In this document: positions 60,092-64,000 of the stretch, piece by piece
Layout: each line of letters begins with the position of its first letter
Numbering within the stretch: position 1 is the stretch's first letter
DNA from: Hetaerina americana
Taxonomy: Eukaryota; Arthropoda; Insecta; Odonata; Calopterygidae
DNA: 64,000 bases
Assembly (NCBI GenBank): GCA_022747635.1
Contig: JAKTNV010000005.1
Coordinates: forward strand, 85,556,469 to 85,620,468
Reading direction: 5' to 3'
Position numbers and translations under genes: made by a program
The notes under the pieces: model-generated
What the model was told of the DNA's origin: nothing
The model's database searches: none
The model's input: only the letters and a program-made list of their open reading frames with translations

Positions 60092-61371
60092 TACGAGGGT
60101 TGCTACTTATATTTTGGGTCTTATAATGAAAAAATAGTAATTTACATGGATTGTTGAAAATGGCTTTATTGCTTTTCGAAGTATTCCATCAATACAATTT
60201 TGCATGCACTGGAACTCATTTTCGTAACACTTTTTCCACTCCGATTGAGTTCCACATGGTTTTTGAACGCATCAACGGCTTCTTAAGGCGCCGAAAAACG
60301 TTGGCCACGTAATTTTTTCTTGATAAACGGGAATAAAAAGAAGTCATTTGCTGCTAAATCAGGGCTATACGGAGGGGGACCCATCAATTCGACGTTTTGG
60401 CCAGTCGAATAGGTAGTTGTTTCAGCCGATCGGTGAGAGCCATGATTGTTATGATGAAGAATGATCCTTCGTTGCCGCTTACTTTTCCGTATTTTACCAA
60501 GCACTTCTGGCAAATAAATGCCCGTATACCATTAAGAATTTACGGTTCTACGTTGCGCTAACGGTACGGATTCTACATGTCCAGTTATTCCGATGAAACA
60601 GGCGATCATTTGCTTCGATGTGCTTCGTACACGAATCACTTTCGTCGGATTTGGCTCGTCTTGGAAGACCCATACAGAGGATTGCTGTTTTGTTTCGGGC
60701 TCATACGCAGAGGTCCAAGATTCGTCACCTGTTTAGATGTTATACACAGGTTTTGATGTACCGCGATTGTATTTCTTGAGCATTTCTTTGCACCAATTGA
60801 CACGAGCATCTTTTTGAGCTTTGGTCAAATTATACGTGATTCAAAGCGGACAAATTGTTTTCACAGCTAAATGTTGACACAATATCTTATTGATGAACAT
60901 CATACAAACCCTCAAGGATGCCTCAATCTCACGATTAGTTACATGACGATCTCTTTATACTAGTTCTTGCACAGCAGCAATATTTTCTGGCACAACAACT
61001 TATTTCGGACGACCTTCACGACTTTCGTCACTGAGTGAACGGCGGCCATGACGGAATTAGTTATACCAGCGTTTTACAGCGGCAAAGGATGGGGCTTCAT
61101 CGCCAAAAGTGGAAGTAAGTTGATCGATGCACTCCTGTCTTGCCGTATCCACGTCGAAAGTCGTAAAAAATCATCGCACGAAAGTGTTAACTCCATTTTT
61201 TCGCTGAGACAAAATTTTGAGTCACTGTAAACAACACAAGTTATGATCATACGACAAAATGTACGGAAAGAAGTTAGCGTTAAAATGGTTAAACTTTCGG
61301 ATGGAAACGTCAGATAGCGCCGAAAGCACTTAGTATTGTCAAGGCTCAAAATATAAATAGAAACCCTCGTA
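60092..61371 (-). mobile_element. Decayed mariner with both terminal inverted repeats
   Basis: Left end TACGAGGGTTGCTACTTATA (60092) and right end ATAAATAGAAACCCTCGTA (to 61371) are inverted, about 30 bases with mismatches, and include TA at both tips. The element is about 1.28 kb, normal for mariner. The transposase reads on the minus strand: LHHNNHGSH (about 60450) and SPDLAANDFFLFPFIKKKL (about 60340-60290). Stops and shifts are present throughout. Confidence 0.85.
60283..60513 (-). pseudogene. Mariner transposase catalytic fragment
   Basis: The longest surviving frame of the 60.1-61.4 kb element, 76 codons. The second catalytic Asp is Asn here (HHNN instead of HHDN), 34 residues before the third Asp in ANDFFLF. 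Active-site loss and broken frames indicate it is dead. Confidence 0.8.
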
Positions 61372-61499
61372 TCTACGAAGCCAATCCACTTTGTGGAGCG
61401 TGGGCTTAACGAAGCACATGTTTGATGTCGGAATATAAATTCAAAATAAATTTAAATATAAAAGAGTTAATTCACTCTCTCAGTTCGAAATAAAAGAAA

Positions 61500-61790
61500 T
61501 ATAAAGGCTAAGGTAAGCATTAAAATAGGAGGCCAAAACCAGAGCAGGCGGAATAGTTTACGTACGGTATCTAGGAAAGGTTTTGAACCAACATGGTCTA
61601 AGTAGTAGTGACGTAGGGAGAAGAATTGCGCTAGGGGAGGAGGATGTCATAAGGAGGAGGGAATAGATGACAGGGTCGCTGAGCAAGGATGTTAAGAAAA
61701 GGCTCGTCATAACATTGTTACGGTGCGTAGTTATGTGCGGAGTGGAAACTTGGCACGTATGCTAATTTTTTCTACGAAAGTACTTACAAG
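61500..61790 (+). mobile_element. LINE pol scrap
   Basis: Reads LSKDVKKRLVITLLRCVVMC and GVETWHV (about 61678-61765), matching the SKxxKKRLxKxLxWSVxLYGxETWTL step of non-LTR pol. The reading frame is broken upstream. Confidence 0.6.
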
Positions 61791-61799
61791 TAACAAGTC

Positions 61800-62225
61800 A
61801 ATCAGCCTAAATGTTCTCATGCACAAGCAAGATTTACGGTTTTATACGGAATAACTTCGCTGCGTTGCGTTCAGAAGTCACCACCAACCCTTCTGCAAAA
61901 GAGTCGTACTGAGCATCTCCCCTTTCAGGAGTGACTTCACTAATCGGTGGGCCTTTTCGTTGCCTTATAAGTCACGAATTTACAACGCTAACTCTTTCAC
62001 TTCATGAGGAGCAGGCAGTTATTGGTTCTGTGCGTTATCACTCGACCCTCTTGTGTATTTTGGTCATCGACGAAACATTTCGTTTCCTCATCCCCTTTCG
62101 TAGACCGTTAGTGTTGGGAGCGTCCACTTCATTAAGACACCTGTTTGCACTCTCGAGGAGACTTGGCCAAAGCACTCTGAATAGAATGCTGTTGTCCAGG
62201 TGCTACAAGTCTTGACCCACTCACA
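61800..62225. other. Intergenic, no gene recognised
   Basis: A 94-codon plus-strand frame (61931-62215) ends just before the SINE. It has no recognisable domain, and I do not call it a gene. Confidence 0.35.
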
Positions 62226-62520
62226 GTAGTAGTTTTGAGGGGAGGCGACCGACAGCTAAGGTCATTTGCGCCATAGGAGATGGACAGGAAAGGATGAAGG
62301 GTGGAGAGAAACCCGGCGTCGGCATTAGCCTACTCTTTACGAAAGGCGCCAAGGGGTCCGCAGTTTAACGTCCCATCCGACGGACGGCGTACTCACTCAA
62401 AGTGCCCTCCACAAAGCACCTCAAGTAGGGATCGAGATACCTCTGAAAAATATTCAACACCGCCGGGATTTGAACCCGCGCCCTCACGGTGGGAATTGAC
62501 CCACTCACTCCAGCCACTCT
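62226..62520 (-). mobile_element. tRNA-derived SINE, family 1, copy f (well preserved, head altered)
   Basis: Body matches the 51.1-kb copy closely with CpGs kept (GGCGTCGGCATTAGCC, CCGACGGACGGCG). The B box is GGTTCAAATCC (62468-62478). The usual GATCGGGATGGTGCGG head is replaced by sequence reaching CAAGAGTGGC at about 62513, after which the TA microsatellite starts. Confidence 0.88.
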
Positions 62521-62524
62521 TGAA

Positions 62525-62525
<1 letters not shown>

Positions 62526-62590
<65 letters not shown>

Positions 62591-62612
62591 GTATATACAT
62601 GTATATATACAT
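62526..62612. repeat. TA microsatellite with a mixed TAC/ATG end
   Basis: A long TA run, then CGTATATACATGTATATA and CACACACATACAT variants to about 62646. Open frames through it on both strands encode only repeated Tyr-Ile and are artefacts. Confidence 0.95.
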
Positions 62613-62879
62613 ACACACACATACATATGAATGTACATACATATATACACGAATTATTCGATATCTTCAATAATAACACCTCGAAATTACTACTTACAAC
62701 TTTCCGCGATCTTTATTGGATACATTCGATATTTTCGACATTGCCTCATCTACTCGATACTTATTTCCACGAAGATATATCATCTCTCCATCGATATTTA
62801 TTTTATGTATCGAAGGTGGATAGTGGAAAATAATCTAACACAGTCTTCCTATCCACGGAACACAGAAGCTGAGCTTCAA

Positions 62880-63520
62880 AGGCGGGGATTCCTCTTTAAT
62901 AACCTAAATTAAACCTCTTCATTTAACGTGAACATGTAAATAAAATAGAAAATAAGGCGATAGGAGGGAGAAACGATAAAATTCAGGACCTTAAGTATCC
63001 AAGGGACGTAAATCTAAGGTTAAGGCATCGCTCATGAAGTTTGCGGGGTGCAGCACACATTCCACCTCCAGGGCTGCCACTATATGCAAATTCGCTACGA
63101 AATCAACTGATGAATAATAAAACACGACTAATGGATATGACATCATAGTGTTGACGTTTCCTACCTTCTACCGTCGTTTTCACTGCCGTTTAGCCGTAAT
63201 TTTGCGTTTAAGGTACCAGCAGGAGAATCAGGTAATGCGACCATAGCAACGATCGTGGCGATAGTAAAAAGGATCGTTGATCATTTCTTGTATTTAAATA
63301 CTGCGGTCTATATCGATTGTTTGGAAAAATAATAACGATGGCATCGGCCTAAACACTTAAATATCGACTTCTTCATTTTACTGTTGGGACTACTGTTTAA
63401 ATGTTTAATTCCACGTAATGGCTTCTTTATACGATGCATGCGATAGTATTTAAGAGTCCATGGACATATAAGCATATGCTGTGGCTAAGAATCAAATGGA
63501 AAATAACAAAAAATATACGA
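62880..63520. other. Intergenic, no gene recognised
   Basis: CpG-normal sequence between the microsatellite block and the edge mariner. No frame or repeat was recognised. Confidence 0.4.
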
Positions 63521-63525
63521 AATTA

Positions 63526-64000
63526 CGAGGGTCATCCGGAAAGTAGTACCCGTTCGTGCCGCATGAAGTGCTGACGACGCGAGTAGCCGCTGGACGAGGT
63601 CAGATAGCTTCAGTGGCTTGTCTGCCTTCTCTGAGCCAAGTTGCGTGACGCTAGCATTGCCTGTGTTGTTTCTGTGATTGTTTACAATGTTTAAAAAAAT
63701 TGAGAACGCCGCCAGTTGTGAAGTGAGGGCAGTGATTAAATTCCTCAATGCAAGAAACGTTCGCCCATGTGATATTCATCGCCAATTAAAGGAGGTGTAT
63801 GGAGACAATGTAATGGACGAGTCGTCTGTTCGGCGGTGGTGTCGCAACTTCAACATGGGGAGGGGGAACACACACGACGATGAGCGTTCGGAGAGACCGT
63901 CTGTCATTACAGACCAACTGGTGAGCTCAGTTGACGAATTCGTGAGGAACGATCGGCGCGTCACAATTGATGACATCTGTGAGCATTTTCCCAATGTTTC
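63526..64000 (+). mobile_element. Mariner element, 5' part, cut by the right edge
   Basis: A 5' terminus CGAGGGTCATCCGGAAAGTA, preceded by TA, starts at 63526. A 5' untranslated region of about 160 bases follows and then the transposase ATG at 63687. The 3' end lies outside the window. Confidence 0.75.
63687..64000 (+). CDS. Mariner transposase N-terminal part, frame open to the edge
   Basis: 104 codons from ATG 63687 with no stop: MFKKIENAASCEVRAVIKFL, ending at SVDEFVRNDRRVTIDDICEH and on. Two helix-turn-helix motifs are apparent: about residues 15-60 (ending SSVRRWCRNFNMGR) and, at the edge, VTIDDICEHF. The GRGNTHDDERSERPSV linker corresponds to mariner's GRxSxxDxxRSGRP. No frameshift or stop is seen here, unlike the two other mariners in the window. 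Whether the catalytic part is intact cannot be seen. Confidence 0.8.
   Translation, partial: MFKKIENAASCEVRAVIKFLNARNVRPCDIHRQLKEVYGDNVMDESSVRRWCRNFNMGRGNTHDDERSERPSVITDQLVSSVDEFVRNDRRVTIDDICEHFPNV

Noticed and set aside
61931..62215. A 94-codon plus-strand frame before SINE copy f
   Set aside because: No recognisable domain; CpG-rich intergenic DNA yields such frames by chance.
62301..62833. Frames rich in repeated Tyr-Ile on both strands
   Set aside because: They are translations of the TA microsatellite and SINE sequence.
1..64000. CRISPR arrays, bacterial operons or prophage
   Set aside because: No regularly spaced direct repeats, ribosome binding sites or compact gene strings; the spliced genes show this is eukaryotic nuclear DNA.

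Overview
The window looks like nuclear DNA of an arthropod, most likely an insect with a large, repeat-rich genome. It is AT-rich, has GT-AG introns up to 10.5 kb, and carries tRNA-derived SINEs, LINE, Penelope, gypsy, copia, piggyBac, hAT and mariner remains. No bacterial features are present. The species cannot be named from the sequence alone.

Three host genes are supported. (1) On the minus strand, 690-30821, the first twelve coding exons (713 residues) of a BRPF1/peregrin orthologue: N-terminal C2H2 finger, EPC-like region, PHD-zinc knuckle-extended PHD, basic region and bromodomain. The C-terminal part, where a PWWP domain is expected, lies beyond base 1. (2) On the plus strand, 31798-41612, a complete five-exon RSAD1/HemW-like radical SAM protein (about 460 residues). 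It starts head-to-head with BRPF1, less than 1 kb away. (3) On the minus strand, 49162-49894, a complete three-exon TMEM134 orthologue (186 residues). All exon joins given here keep phase and match family order.

The rest is introns and intergenic DNA full of dead mobile elements: a piggyBac fossil (1.8-3.1 kb), foldback elements (6.5, 11.2 and 12.2 kb), a mariner composite with two inverted copies (17.7-19.3 kb), a gypsy relic (23.4-24.0 kb), a copia relic (25.6-26.3 kb), a Penelope relic (35.5-36.3 kb), paired Penelope-type tails (42.9 and 43.8 kb), antisense and sense LINE fragments, and three SINE families. The right arm (50-64 kb) has no recognisable host gene. It holds SINEs, LINE scraps, TA microsatellites, a decayed mariner with both terminal repeats (60.1-61.4 kb) and, at the right edge, the start of a mariner whose reading frame is still open.

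A large-scale pattern overlays this. CpG is scarce from about 0.5 to 49.9 kb, except at the BRPF1/RSAD1 promoter and in younger insertions, and is plentiful from 50 kb to the end. SINE copies inside gene introns have lost CpGs that intergenic copies keep. This fits germline gene-body methylation, and indirectly supports a long transcribed 3' region for TMEM134. No wholly new biological system was found; the most unusual structures are the inverted mariner composite, the hairpin element with 13-bp direct repeats, and a repeat-in-LINE junction shared by two loci.
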